DNA of 64,000 nucleotides, from contig CM028377.1 of the NCBI GenBank assembly GCA_013146195.2, positions 9,028,239-9,092,238 on the forward strand, read 5' to 3'. Positions 1-11,370 of the stretch are shown here, one piece after another. Positions within the stretch are counted from its first letter, which is position 1, and each line of letters begins with the position of its first letter. Source of the stretch: Codonopsis lanceolata. Its lineage: Eukaryota > Streptophyta > Magnoliopsida > Asterales > Campanulaceae. The position numbers were made by a program, and so were the translations under genes. The notes below the pieces were generated by a model. It saw only the letters and a program-made list of their open reading frames with translations. It was not told the DNA's origin and ran no database searches.

Positions 1-926
1 ATTATTATTTTGTGAACTTAATGCTTTTAATTATTTGGCCAATAATTAAATGATTTTAGAAATATTTAGGATCCGCGAGAGCTACCTCTATATTTCGGAC
101 CAATCAATTTCATAGTTGGTGTTTTGTGGCACACACCGATAGCCATTGTGAGATTCGGTTTGACACGCGATCGAACCACCTTAATCATTCACGAGGTCAG
201 GGAGGTTAGGGTTGACTATAGATGCGAAAGCCCGTAGTTAACCAATTTTAGTTGTCTCGGCTACCAACATGGGTTGTAGAAATATATAGCGAGTTTCTTT
301 TTGCGAAGTATTACCCATGCGCTTGGTTATTATTGTGTATTCTTAATGCTTTTAATGGCGTAGCAAACCATTAGATGATCACTAGAATTGTAGGCTAAGA
401 TGCGAGAACCCGTCCTATTAATTCCGAAAATTACAATAATTTTTTGCGTTACGTGAGACCGAGAAAAGTTCATGCGTAGATAGTCATTGGGTGCTTGGTT
501 TGACATGCGGCTATTTTCTCCTATGTTATAAGAAGCGAGAGCCCGTAGCTTTATACGTTGTGAGAGCCCGTAGCGAATATCATAGTGCACTCGACTACCA
601 AGACTTGAGTTAAAGAAAAGTAAAAAGAGGATTAAATTAAACGCCGGCTAGACTAGAAATATTGTACTCCTATATTTTTATCTTGATTTGTTGTTGTCAA
701 ACCACCTTCGCAGTAGTGTAGATTTAATTGCTTTCTAGTTTGTTTATATTTTTAAATTTTAATTCATTTTCTTTTCGCTCAAATATAATTAGTTAGCCTA
801 ATTTTGGTATTTAGTCAGAGTAAGAATTACGTACAATCCCTATGGGATCAATAACTCATACATAGGTACACTTTATTACTTGATACGGCCGGGTAATCTT
901 GTCCGAGTTGCGTTTTGCACACATCA
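1..926 (+). mobile_element. Athila-type LTR, 3' part (element A, 5' LTR truncated by window edge)
   Basis: These bases match 12441-13388 almost throughout, and the LTR ends in CA six bases before a tRNA-Asp primer binding site, so this is the 3' portion of a + strand LTR. By comparison with the full copy at 11371-13388, about 1.07 kb of U3 lies before base 1. The R/U5 part carries several diverged copies of a short motif (gcgagagcccgtag) near 77, 226, 402, 535 and 563. There is no coding capacity; short ORFs here are chance. Confidence 0.85.
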
Positions 927-932
927 AGTTTT

Positions 933-950
933 TGGCGTCGTTGCCGGGGA
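933..950 (+). promoter_or_regulatory. Primer binding site, tRNA-Asp type (element A)
   Basis: TGGCGTCGTTGCCGGGGA pairs with the 3' end of plant tRNA-Asp except for one base (T where the two sister sites have C). It lies six bases after the LTR end. This is the expected site for priming minus-strand DNA synthesis in Athila-type elements. Confidence 0.85.
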
Positions 951-1532
951 ATGATTTAATTTTTGCTCCTATTTGCTAATATCGATACCAAGCGAAGCTA
1001 TTTGCAAGTTGAACATGTTTTTTTAATTAGTTTATTTGCTATTGTATTTATATGTTTTGTATATTGAGTCGCTTTTCGAAGCCCTCCCGAGTTTGTGGGT
1101 TTGTAGGGAGGTGTAAATAGTGTCCCCACACAAAAATATTTTCTTTTCTTTTTTATTCCATAATTGCGTTCCTACTCTCTTTTCTTTTGAGCTTGATTTG
1201 ATGCAAGGGTTAAGCGCTTTTATTGTAAAAGGTTGCTTGTAGAGATTCTTGGAGTGGATCTTTTCGGCCCGGACTCCATAAGAAATCATCTTTGAGGGAG
1301 TTTTCTTTCCTTTCCTTCTCTTTTTACTTTAAGTTTAAGGAGTATGGTTTGGTTGGTGAACTTTGAAAATTCTGAAAATCTTGTGCTTTATACACCCCAA
1401 ATTATTTATGCTTTGATCACTCGTCTCTTCATTTTGGTGTTCTTTAAGTTGTCCTTGCATTATTTTCTTGGAGTCAATTTTGAGATTACTATATGCTTAG
1501 TTGAGGATATGTTTGTGATTCATGTGGTAGCA
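951..1532 (+). mobile_element. Leader of Athila-type element A
   Basis: Non-coding leader after the PBS. Bases up to about 1290 repeat at 13413-13744. The open frame at 1344-1637 crosses out of the leader into the H LTR and has no family similarity, so I do not call it a gene. The last five bases (1528-1532, TAGCA) are the target duplication of solo LTR H. The matching copy is at 10162-10166, where the 3' region of A resumes, so A has no gag or pol between leader and 3' region. Confidence 0.7.
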
Positions 1533-2945
1533 TGTGACGACCCAACCCCGACCCCGAGGAGGGAAAGCGGGTCATGCCGTCCAAATAAGGACAAGACAAT
1601 CATACAATTCATGCAAGGACTCAATTATCAAAACTGACGTGACGGAACATTGGACACGTAGTACAACTCGGTACTAAGAAGCCGGAATAATTTAAAACTT
1701 TAGAACCTGATATAACAGTTAATAGCAAGTAAACCAAGTCATCGGCGAATTTATAACCGGAACCCAACAACTAAACAATTCATGCTAATATATATACACC
1801 TCAACAGCTAAACACGCCGGAGGAACAACAAAAGTAAATAAGAGCTAATGGGATGCTCAGCGGAAGTCTTAACGAGTAAATCAATACATGCAAGCAAGGC
1901 TCGGCCTACAAGTGCCGGCATACAACTAGAAACATAAGTAGTACTGTTAGTCTTAGTCTACACAAGTACAAGTCACTACAAGTACACATTCCCAAGCGAA
2001 GTCTAAATGACTTGCTTTAACCCAAGTGTCCTTGCAAAAGAGAAACCAAAAAAGCCAACGCTACCACCTCTAGGCGAGCGATCACGGACAAGGGCAGACG
2101 AGCAACCTCAACGAGACGGTCCTGGATGGTTAGGATCTAAAACAGTAAAAGGGAGGGGGTAAGTCATAAAGACTTTGTAAGCCACCAATATGCATGACAT
2201 GATATAATGCAAGGCATACATAGCACGTATCAAGCAAGATCAAACTAGCACGTAGTTCTCATGTCACGATGCACGTTGTTTTCACATAAGTGCTTTAAAT
2301 AAATCACATAGGATAAGGATATGTTATGGAATCGGTGCCGCTTCGTAGACCTGAAATAGACAAGGTTATCTTGAATGTATTTGTCGGATGCACGTGTATG
2401 ATACATCGACCACGATAGTATTGTTCCAAGCACCCATTGGTTACGATAAGGTACTCTTCTCCACTGTGATCAGTATTGAAGGGTGTGTGCATGATTATGG
2501 TGTGGCGACCCATCACTACCATGAATCTTGAAATTCATGACGGCGATGCATCGTTAACCATCTAGACAATTCAAATAATGCCAGCTAGACTAATGGTATG
2601 CTAAGTAGATATTTACTTGTCACACAAAATCAAGTAAGGGGCGAGTTCGACAAGAGCGATCTCGTCGGAGTCAAGTTGATGTTTACTCACATAATAAATC
2701 AAGTAAGGGAGCGAGATCGACAAGAGCGACTTGTCCAATCAAGTAGGCATGTTACTTTACGATATACAAGTCAAGCATGAGATCAATCACATTAAGAATT
2801 CGCAAGAGCTAATTTACAATTCAATTTAACTCTAAACGTCATAGGGATTAATTGTAGAGTCGGTATTGTTCAATGACTCTCTAAGTGCAACTCCATTGAG
2901 TTATCGCTAAAATATTTCCAAGTAGAGGATGAATGTTATATGCAA
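1533..2945 (-). mobile_element. Solo LTR H, 3' portion
   Basis: The left edge (TGACGACCC on the + strand) is the same as at LTRs G (17001) and K (51375). The body includes the segment giving aagtcatcggcg plus 'gccggaacccaac', also seen in K near 51650. The right end is a ragged junction with Tat element D near 2945. Short ORFs here are not supported as genes. Confidence 0.75.
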
Positions 2946-2972
2946 TTCATGGCTCTTTTCTATGTTCTCGAT

Positions 2973-3380
2973 TCATTTACTGCCGATTTTGACTCTTTTC
3001 ATTTCATTGTCCAGCCCCAGATTGATAGTGGATAAGTCTTCAGTTGCTGTTGATGAATGATGTTGTTCCTGGTGCTCTACTGACTTTACAAGCTCAAGCA
3101 AATAATAATTTTTTTTATTTTTTATCTTTTGGGTCATATTAAATGACTCATCATTATAATTATTTAATGCGTCTTTTAATGTAGGTGCAACTAAGAAATA
3201 AGCAAAGACATTCAGATTATCATTATTAGAAAACTGCACAGGGTTTATTACATTATTGAGGACCTGGGGTTTGAGATCCTCAATTTTAGGGAGCGGATCG
3301 GTAGATGACCAATCCGTAAAGCTAGGGAAGGGAATAGAGATAATGTATCCGAAGCGGTCCACCAGATCTGTGGGCGTCAA
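2973..3380 (-). pseudogene. Tat gag-pro linker fragment (element D)
   Basis: This 135-codon open frame continues the polyprotein downstream of the zinc-knuckle-like region in another frame. Its end contains DLSTINLGLDNEMKRVKIGS, which resembles the conserved segment preceding the protease in Tat polyproteins (pattern TINLG, acidic, KIG). No protease active-site motif follows: the frame ends and the element is truncated. Identification rests on that one segment. Confidence 0.6.
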
Positions 3381-3401
3381 AAGCGGGTCGGTCGTTGTAT
3401 A

Positions 3402-5694
3402 CTAGTTCTGCAGAGACTTATTAGAAATAGACTCAAACTCAGCAGGGAGCTTCTCGTAATCAGTACCTCTGCCTATCATACCCAGGAAGTTTTCATCAAC
3501 CTCAATCATGTTGACTTGAGGTAGAGGGTTATTGACTATATTTGGTCTGGGAGGAGGTTTTTCAATCACCTTATCATCTATCAAATCCTGGATAGCATTT
3601 TTGAGCGTGTAGCATCTATCGATGAGGTGACCACTGCAACGATGGTATTCACAATACTGGGTATGATTCCATGTGTCAGGTAGGGGGTTCGGTGGCTTAT
3701 AATTTTCCATAGGCTTTAGCACTCCTTGTGCCATTAGCCCCTGCAAGATCACTGACTGAGAGGCTTGTAGTTTATCATAATGCCGGTTTTGATTTCTGAA
3801 ATTTTTGTTTGGGCCATGATTCCCTCCGACTGTGTTGACAGACCTGTCCGCTCCATAAGACCATGGAACAGTGCCATAATTTTGGGTAGGAAAAGTGGCT
3901 GATGCATTTCCTACCACACATTGACGGTTTGTGAGGGTGTGGCTGCGGCTGTCTTCCCTTTAGAGTAACGTAAAGAGCTAGGAGATGTATTGACTTGTAA
4001 TTGCCCCATCCGTATATCTTCATCAATACGGGCTCCTATCTCCACTATTTCTTTAAAATTGGTGTAGGGAAGGTACCGCATGTGTTCCAGGTAAATGGGC
4101 TGGAGGTTTTTGATGAATATTCTGCATGACTCGGCCGGATCAGGTCTGTCAAAGGTCTGAGCCAACTTTCTTTTCCACCTGACTGCGAACTCAGCACATG
4201 TTTCTTTTTCTCTTTGGGTGCACGATTCAAGGTCTCTTTTATTTTCAGGGTCGGTGTTGTCTTTATACCTTTCAAGGAATTCTTCGGCTATCCGGTCCCA
4301 AGTATTCATGGTGCTACTGTCTGACAACATCGGCCATTGCTTGGCAGCCCCTACCAGGGTGAGGTGAAAATTGGAAGCCATAGCTTCAAAGCTAGCTCCC
4401 TTGACTGCATACCAGTAGAATAAGATTTTAGGTGGGATATAGGGCATCCAGTCCCATCAAATTTTTCTATGTCGGGCATTTTGAATTTCAAAGGCAATAC
4501 TGTTGCAGGTTGTAATGCTAGTGCCCGCGTAGAAAATTCCTCTTTGTTGAGAAGTTTGAGCATCATGGTTTTCATGTTTTCCATGTCGGCTTCCATTTTG
4601 GTGGCTGGGGGAGTTGGTTTTAGGTATGTGCTGGCAGGATTAGGGAAGGCTAGGTTAATTTCTGGCTGTGGTGCTTGGTAAGGATTTTGGGCAGGATATG
4701 GATTCTGAGCTGGGTATGGATTTTGGGCTGGGTATGGATTTTGGGTTGGATAAGTATTCTGGGCTGTGTAAGCTGGTGGATTTTGGGCTGGATATGGGTT
4801 TTGAGCAGTGTAAGCTGGTGGATTTTGGGATGGATATGGGTTTTGAACCGGATATGGGTTTTGGGCTGGATATGGATTTTGGGTTTGTGGATTTTGGGCT
4901 GTATAAGGATTCTGGGCTGGATATGGATTTTGGGTTTGTGGATTTTGGACAGTGTAAGCTGGTGGATTTTGGGTTGGTTGGTTATTTGCGGTTTCGGTTT
5001 GGCAGCCAGGGTCATTAAAAGGTAAATAGGTAGTAACTTGGCCTGACGGGTTATAGCTTTGGGGATCCATATGTGGGTTGTTTTGGAGTGGGTTGATTAT
5101 AGGAAAAGGGAGGTCACTTGGACTCTGGGGAATATTGGTGTTCAGGAGAGGATATGGAGGATAGGATGGGTAAGGGTTGACATTTGGGTAGTAGGGAGTT
5201 GGTGGAGGGTTAGGATTTGGAGTCATGTCAGTGTTTGGTGGGTTGGTGTCTGGCTGAGGGTTTGGGTTTGGAAGCATATGTGAGGTTGATGCTTCTTGTG
5301 GGACTGCAGGGGAAGAGATTACCTCACCACTGGATTTCAAGCTTTGTATCAGATTTGCCATTTGGCTCATTATACGATCAGCCGTTGCACCCAAATTTTG
5401 GTCTAGCCATTGCTGCATTGCCGGAGTCGGAGCGTATCCCGGAGCCCCTGTATCTGTACCCATGGCGGATTGTTCACTTTCTGCTGCCATACTATCTGGA
5501 TTTGTACCCTCTGAATTGTTTCTGCCCTTATCTGATCTGTTTCTGATACCCTCTGATCTGATTTCTGCACTTGTTTCCCGTATCAACCGGCCAGTACTAT
5601 CTCTGCCTTTCCAAATTCGGGCCAGGTTTCTGAGGAAAATGGGTTGTGGAGGCATCAGAAGGCTGACTGAAGACTTTCTAGGTGTGGAGTACAA
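3402..5694 (-). pseudogene. gag: Gag polyprotein of Tat element D, frameshifted
   Basis: Gag forms the capsid-like particle in which reverse transcription takes place. Three overlapping frames carry successive parts. 5694-4351 holds the N-terminal region, with PAMQQWLDQNL, a Pro/Gln/Asn/Tyr-rich linker, then LKFKMPDIEKFDGTGCP. 4447-3911 holds the core gag domain (AEEFLERYKDN, RWKRKLAQTF, NFKEIVEIGARIDEDIRMG). 3917-3402 holds the C-terminal segment YCEYHRCSGHLIDRC followed by LKNAIQDLIDDK, the CHHC zinc-binding-like motif usual in this lineage. At least two frameshifts separate the parts and the first frame lacks a convincing ATG, so it is not functional. Similar gag pieces lie at 27270-27517 and 42734-44358. 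Confidence 0.85.
4670..4985 (-). repeat. Repeats encoding a QNPYPA-like linker in gag D
   Basis: About twenty imperfect units of 15-18 bases encode QNPYPA, QNPPAYTA and QNPYPT variants between the N-terminal and core gag regions. The reverse strand of the same repeat gives long open frames (4668-5025) rich in Leu/Asp/Gly or Trp, which are shadows. Repeat number probably varies between element copies. Confidence 0.7.
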
Positions 5695-6526
5695 CGTGCC
5701 TTTATTAGTACATTTTATTAATTATTATTATCCCTACAAATTGACCGGATAAGCACCTGCTTAATTTTGACAGTCTCAGGACTTTTCCTGGAACAGTGCA
5801 TTCTTTCTTCAGAGTATAGGACCAACGTATTCCACCTGCCTTTCGACTCCCCGAGATCGGACTGATCCCAGGCGAAGGGCCTATACTCTTTTCGGGATCC
5901 ACCATTCGAAATGATCTAGGTCGAGCATTTGAAAATAATAAATCAACCCCAGTGTATTATTTTTTTTGACTTGCACACATTTTTTTTTACTTGCGCACAT
6001 TTTTTTTTGACTGGGGCTGACTCACAATTTAAAATGCAAAAATCGGTCGGTCTTTGAAGTGTCCTGAGAATCTATATGCAGTCTAACGTTGGTTTATGCA
6101 GGGGGTAGGCTAGCTATGGTGTAGGGTAACAGTTCGGAATATATTTATATGCATGTGCGCGTGTGTGCGGTATCTAAAAAGCAAAAAAAAAAGATTTTTT
6201 TTTCAGATATAGAAATAGAAAATAAAACAGATATAGCCTGTCTTGCCGTTATTTGTTGATTTTCTCGGCTTTTTAGTTTGAGCGCGAGCAAGCAAGCATA
6301 CCATCAAGAAATAGAAAAAAAGTGGGGAATCTATCAATCCCTATTAATTACAAAATGAGTCCTAATCCCCAAAATAAAATGACAGAATGAATGCATATAT
6401 TATATTTTGCGGAATGAAAATAAAGCATAATAAAATAATATAAGGCCGAAAATGAATAGATTTTTTTAAAAAATAAAGCCCCGGCCCTTTTGTTGTGCTG
6501 CCCGGAAATTTTTGCACATAAAATAT

Positions 6527-6589
<63 letters not shown>

Positions 6590-6828
6590 GCAATTTTGTT
6601 TTTGAAAAATACGAATATTTTCAAGTATATCCGTAATAGTGATTGGAATAAAACTGCTGCAAGATGGATGATCATATCCACAAATATAGACACGGATGTT
6701 AAAGGAACGCAATATTCAAGTGTTTAAATTAATATAACAAGCATACTTTAGCCAGAGAAAAAAAGAAAAAAAAGTTTTGGTTACTGAGTCTAGCCCTCCA
6801 TTTTTATTTATTAAAATAAAAACGATCT
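5695..6828 (-). mobile_element. Leader (5' untranslated region) of Tat element D
   Basis: Non-coding region between gag and PBS. It is alignable with the leader of element B: 5740-5915 matches 44700-44880 and 45050-45230, sharing tttgacagtct, 'cagagtata' and 'aagggcctatactctttt'-like blocks. It contains an (AT)n tract at about 6530-6574 followed by a T run. Only microsatellite-driven ORFs occur. Confidence 0.65.
6530..6590. repeat. (AT)n microsatellite with adjacent T run
   Basis: About 44 bases of alternating A/T followed by roughly 15 T. It generates Tyr-Ile repeat ORFs on both strands, which are artefacts. Confidence 0.95.
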
Positions 6829-6847
6829 CCCCAGCAGAGTTGACACA
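6829..6847 (-). promoter_or_regulatory. Primer binding site of Tat element D
   Basis: On the - strand TGTGTCAACTCTGCTGGGG follows the LTR end by one base. Sister sites read TGGCAACTCTGCCGAGGA (B) and TGGTGGCTCTGTTGGGG (C), so this is the same type with a small change at its 5' end. The tRNA is probably tRNA-Arg, as reported for Ogre elements; this is recalled, not checked here. Confidence 0.65.
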
Positions 6848-6848
6848 G

Positions 6849-8641
6849 TGGGTTCCCGGGATGCGTGCTCTCGCGCCCTTGGATAGGGATGCGCGTACGT
6901 GCGGATGCGGTGACATCCACTGCTCTCGTTCCACCCTCCCTTTTCTAGGGGAGGACGAAATCAAAAGTGCGAGAGGAGTGCTGTCAGAATAACGCGTTGG
7001 AATGCGCCTCGGTTGCCTTTAGTGGATTTTGATCCAATATGGGAGCTTTGGGTTTTCTATGTCAAGTTATCTCTTTTTTAGGGGATACCAGGATATAGGA
7101 ATGCATCACCCTTCTATTCTCATTCTCCCTTTTTTAGGGGAAAACGTGAAAGTGCAAGGAAGGAATGTTGCAGCGCCCCCACTATAGATTTTATGAAAAT
7201 AGCCTTATGGCCTATCTCGGATCACTATGGGTGCTTTGGGTTTTCTACGTCAAGTTATCCCTTTTTTAGGGGATACCAGGACATAGGAATACATCACCTT
7301 TCCATTCCCATTTTTCCTTTTTTAGGGGAAAACGGAAAAGTGCAAGAAAAGATGTTGCGAGGCCCCACTGGATCCAAAATCTTTTAGAGTCGTCATCTTT
7401 ATTTTAAGGAATAAATAAAGCAAAACCAAAAAAAGAAAACCAGAGATAATGAAAACGGGTTCGGAGGCTAAGTTACGAGATGGGAAGGTGCTAGGCACCC
7501 AACTCGCCCTTTCGGTCTCAAAACAGTTTTTGGCTAAAGTATGCTTGTTGTTATATTAATTTAACAGATAAATAAAACATTAACTGCCTACAAATACATT
7601 CATTGTGTCTACATTATTTACAGACTTGCAACTGTCTCTTTACAAATAATTACAAATATACTTGAAAATATTTGGCCATAATAACGGCTATATTTAGTAC
7701 TATTTCCTAACTAAATCCGGGCACAAGCGCTTATATATCTACATTGGGCCGGATTGGAAATAATACTTTTACAAATGAAAACTTTAAAATAAAACTTACT
7801 GACAGCCTAGGGTGTGCTCGCTCTGTCCTTCAGGGAGAGGGAGTCTTTTTTTTGTTGTTGTGTGTTGTGAAGTGTTGTGAAGATTCGGGCAGAGTGGCTG
7901 CTTTCGAAAGTTACTTTTGGCCTCAGGATTTGGGCAGAGTAACTGTTTGTGTTTGATTGTTTGTTGGCTTGAGGTAGGCGAGGCGAGAATAAGGGCTTAT
8001 TTAAGGCTGATTTGGCCTTCATCGAGGCGAGCAAGCTGCTCTTTCCACGATTTTTGGGCTGGGAAATAGGGTGGATACCTAGGCTGGGGGCTAAGGCTCA
8101 CTTCTACTGGTTGGTTTTGTGTTTGGAAGAGGTTTGGAAGGGTTTCGAGGCTTTTTGAGGTGATCGCTCACTATCTCACTCCGCTCTCTATTTCTCCACC
8201 GTAACGAGAACGCGGAGAATTTTTTATCGATGAAAGGTGTGCTGAATGAGGAGCCCAGGGCCTGTATTTATAAGCTGATTAAGGGATACACTGGAATTAA
8301 TTTTTCCTCCTTGTGCTTTGATCGATTGTACCAGCCGCGGGAGAAATTGCACATTACAGCGAAGGAACAGTGCATCGTGAACAAAACTGGGTGCCAACAA
8401 GCCCAAACTGGGCGCTAGGAAGCAAAACTGGGCGCCATGCCCAATTTTCATGTGGGTGGCGCCAGTACTATTCACATGTTTCATTTTTGACGCTTTGAAC
8501 CCTGCATTTCACTCTTTTGCGCATCATGCTTTGTTTTTTTTGCATTTTCGACCCTGTAACTTGACATTTGTTAATGTTTTAACAGGCCTTGATATTTTAT
8601 ATCATGTCACATACCAGGGGTACGAAATTGGGGTGTCTACA
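6849..8641 (-). mobile_element. 5' LTR of Tat element D
   Basis: On the - strand it starts TGTAGACACCCCAATTTCG at 8641 and ends ...GGGAACCCA at 6849, about 1.79 kb. It shares the left-hand block (7000-7500, with 'cttttttaggggata' modules) with LTR F at 58489-60262. TATAAATA at 8265-8272 marks the likely promoter. Upstream of it, 8395-8465 holds GGGCGC/GGCGCC inverted modules. Confidence 0.85.
8265..8272 (-). promoter_or_regulatory. TATA box of LTR D
   Basis: TATAAATACAGG on the - strand, about 375 bases into the LTR. The equivalent site exists in LTRs B (47244-47250), C (28881-28888) and F (59920-59927). Confidence 0.6.
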
Positions 8642-10161
8642 CATATGTCCAAATTATCAATTATGAGTCATTAACCCAAAATTTATAGAAAATTAACTTA
8701 AAGAATTTCAAGTTATTAACATGGTGCATGTCTTCTTGAACATGTAACTAGAAACTATCATGAAGGGAGCATGCGTTATATTGAGCATACAAAAACGGGG
8801 GAATGGGGCGCTTACCTTATTCGAAATCCAATGGTTGGATGACAAAACAAATCAAAGATTAAGAAACTAGGGAGCAAGAGCTTCGATTTGATGGTCTATA
8901 CTCGAAAATTCGATGGTTAGATCTCTGGCAATGGTGCAAGCAAGGTGGAGGATCTTCAAGCTTTCTTTCTCTCACTAGGAACCAGCAAATAACAATGGAG
9001 GAAGACAATGGCTGATTCTTGAGTTTGGGGAGAGGATGAACTCCCAAAACGGTCAATCCTAGGTTTGAGTTATTAAGGTTTCTATTGGTTGATTCATGTT
9101 GGCCCTTGATAAAAACACATCAAATGGATGAAATTAAACCTAGAGAGGTCACAAAACATGAGGGGGTTCGAATTGGGTTCAAATGGGTTTGATGGTTCAA
9201 GCCAAAAATTCAAATTCAGCAAATCCCGTAAGTGCAGAAAAAGGGGCAAAGCGGTCGCATGGTACACAAACCATGCTAGCGCATGGTACTATTCATGACA
9301 GAATTTCATTTTGTGAAGTTACTGGATAACTAATCTTGTAAAATCGACCATAAATAGTTCACAACTACAAATGAGGTGATTTTTTATTTTTATGAAACTA
9401 GACTCATTAAACTATATTTTAGATTTTTAAATTACTCCATTTGGACTTATATTCATCAAAATATGGTTACTACAAGTTCAAGTATAGAAGCTGAATTCTT
9501 GAAAACAGAATTCTGGCACAGCGGCAAGTCAAAACCAAATTGAGGTACTTAGACATCTTGGAAAATTACCAAATTTTACAGGGAGTATCCTAATATATGT
9601 AGGTAAAACACACCCAAAGGGAATCTCAATCACTTAAGTAGATTGGTACCAGAAATTTCCCAAAGTTTACCCAAAAACATGACTGATTTGTGAAGAAATA
9701 AATTGGTCATCTTATTACCAAATGCAACAAGTCTATGAATAATGATTGTGCAAGCATGATAAATACTAGTACACTTGGTCTAGAACTCAAATGAACTTCT
9801 CGCAAATTGAAAACACAAACAATACAAGCAACGAAGGCAATCCCGAGAAACCTTAAAACTCAAACGAAGCAACAATGCTTCTAAACTCTCAACCATGCAT
9901 ACTATGATCAAGATTAATGTTATAAGTCATATATGAATGGCACTAAGACTCAATGGGACTTAGTTAAGTGCAAACATGCTAAGTTGAATACTCAAAGCAT
10001 TAACGACAAAACATGCAACACATAGAAGGCATTCGAACAACTATGATCGTTACCAACCTAATGCAAGCATGATATGAACAATATGAACTCTCTAACATGT
10101 TAAGGCATACGCTAAGCATGTTATAATGATGCTATACAAGTAATGGGTTTGGGTTCTCACA
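8642..10161 (-). mobile_element. Solo LTR H, 5' portion
   Basis: Begins TGTGAGAACCCAAACCCATT on the - strand at 10161 and matches the + strand LTR start at 63509. Near 9250-9290 it carries repeated cgcatgg/ccatgcg inverted modules, at the same place where LTR K has cgcatgg..ccatgcg (54606-54627) and LTR G has GGCGGGCGCC units. No gene is seen. Confidence 0.75.
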
Positions 10162-11370
10162 TAGCATCACCTGATTCATGATAGATAATGCCCAAGTTGT
10201 TGATTGGAAATATTTTTATGCTTTGCTTTAGTGATAGTTGTGCATGTCTAAGAGTACCATATTGTGAGTCTTAATGCCGAGAGTTATATTTTGATGATTA
10301 AAAGCTTGGTTTGGGCATGTGTGTATGACAATAGCATGATATAGGCCATCTTTGTACCGTTTGTGCCTTTCTCTATCCTACCCATTTATCTCACAAAAAA
10401 ATCCCTAGTGTCCCCATTAAGCTCATTTAAAGAATAGCATGTGCCTAGAGCACACAATGACACCCATTCGACTTCATTTCTTATGCCCGTATTATCTTAT
10501 CCCATGAACCTATACACTTTTGCTGTTGCCCTTCAAGAGAGATTGATTTGGAATGAATTATTTTATTTTTGTATTCTTGTTGGGAAGTGTATGCTTCATG
10601 AAGGTTTTATGTTTATTGATGTTGATGTAGGGAATTTGATCATTGTTGTTGAATGATGGTGTGAAAAAAACAAGAAATGAAAAAGAAAAGAGCCCACTTG
10701 GAAAGCAATGAAAAGAAAAAAAAGGAAAGAAAAATAAAGGGTGGCCACAAAAGAAAAAAATAATGTCATTGTTCTTAATTTTCTCAAGGAGATATAAGGG
10801 TGGTTCTTAATTGTTTGTGGTAGTTGAGACACCTTCTACAACCCAAAGTTTAATGTTTAATGGGTTGTTGAAGTGAGGTTATGGTATTGAAGAATTGTGC
10901 ATTCATGAAGCTAGTCATCATGTGAAGACTTCAAATTGTTTGCTCTCTTAGCTTGCTATCATATCCTTTATTTGTATCCCAAACCTTGGCTGAACATTAC
11001 AAGCTTATAAAGTCCTTTTGATATTGTCATGCCGTGTGTTCTTGCCTTGCCTTGTGACAAAAATTTAGTTAATGACTCTCCCGATTTGACTTGCATTTGG
11101 TATGTCAGTTGGCCGTTCAATCTAAGCTAGAGCATTTCTACTTTAGGGTAAAAAAATGTTTTATGGTATGAATAATTGTTTGAGGATGGTTTGATAGCAT
11201 ATGAATCAATTCATACCTCTATTTTGCATGCTTATAATCTTGGGTTGATCTCTTAAATGGTAATGCTTGTGGGATCTTAATTGAGCGCCGCCTTCATTTC
11301 TTATTGTTCTCGAGCTTTTTCATAATTCATTTTCTTTGCTCGGGACGATCAAAGCATAAGTTTGGGTGTG
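10162..11370 (+). mobile_element. 3' untranslated region and polypurine tract of Athila element A
   Basis: Starts with the TAGCA duplication of H. It aligns with the 3' region of the Athila fragment in element C: 10380-10520 matches 33125-33250, with ctagtgtcccc, 'gcacaca' and 'acccccattcgac'-like blocks. It ends with gatcaaagcataagtttggg, equivalent to the tract at 34128-34156, directly before the LTR. ORFs here are short and unsupported. Confidence 0.75.

Larger units (their letters stand above)
2946..8641 (-). mobile_element. Tat/Ogre-type element D, 3'-truncated
   Basis: Reading from the right on the - strand: 5' LTR (6849-8641), PBS, leader, gag in several frames and the start of the gag-pro junction. 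It then stops at about 2946 inside Tekay LTR sequence. Protease, reverse transcriptase, RNase H, integrase, 3' untranslated region and 3' LTR are all missing. Because the 3' LTR is absent, no target duplication can be checked. Confidence 0.8.
1533..10161 (-). mobile_element. Tekay-type solo LTR H, interrupted by Tat element D
   Basis: On the - strand the LTR begins TGTGAGAACCC at 10161 and ends GGGTCGTCACA at 1533. TAGCA flanks it on both sides (1528-1532 and 10162-10166). The LTR sequence is present as 1533-2945 and 8642-10161, about 2.9 kb; roughly half a kilobase seems missing at the split compared with LTRs G and K. No PBS, polypurine tract or coding sequence of H is present, so it is a solo LTR. 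The + strand LTR starting at 63509 is the same subfamily and confirms the boundary at 10161. Confidence 0.8.

Noticed and set aside
4668..5283. Plus-strand ORFs rich in Leu/Asp/Gly or Trp/Ile
   Set aside because: Antisense shadows of the QNPYPA repeats of gag D.
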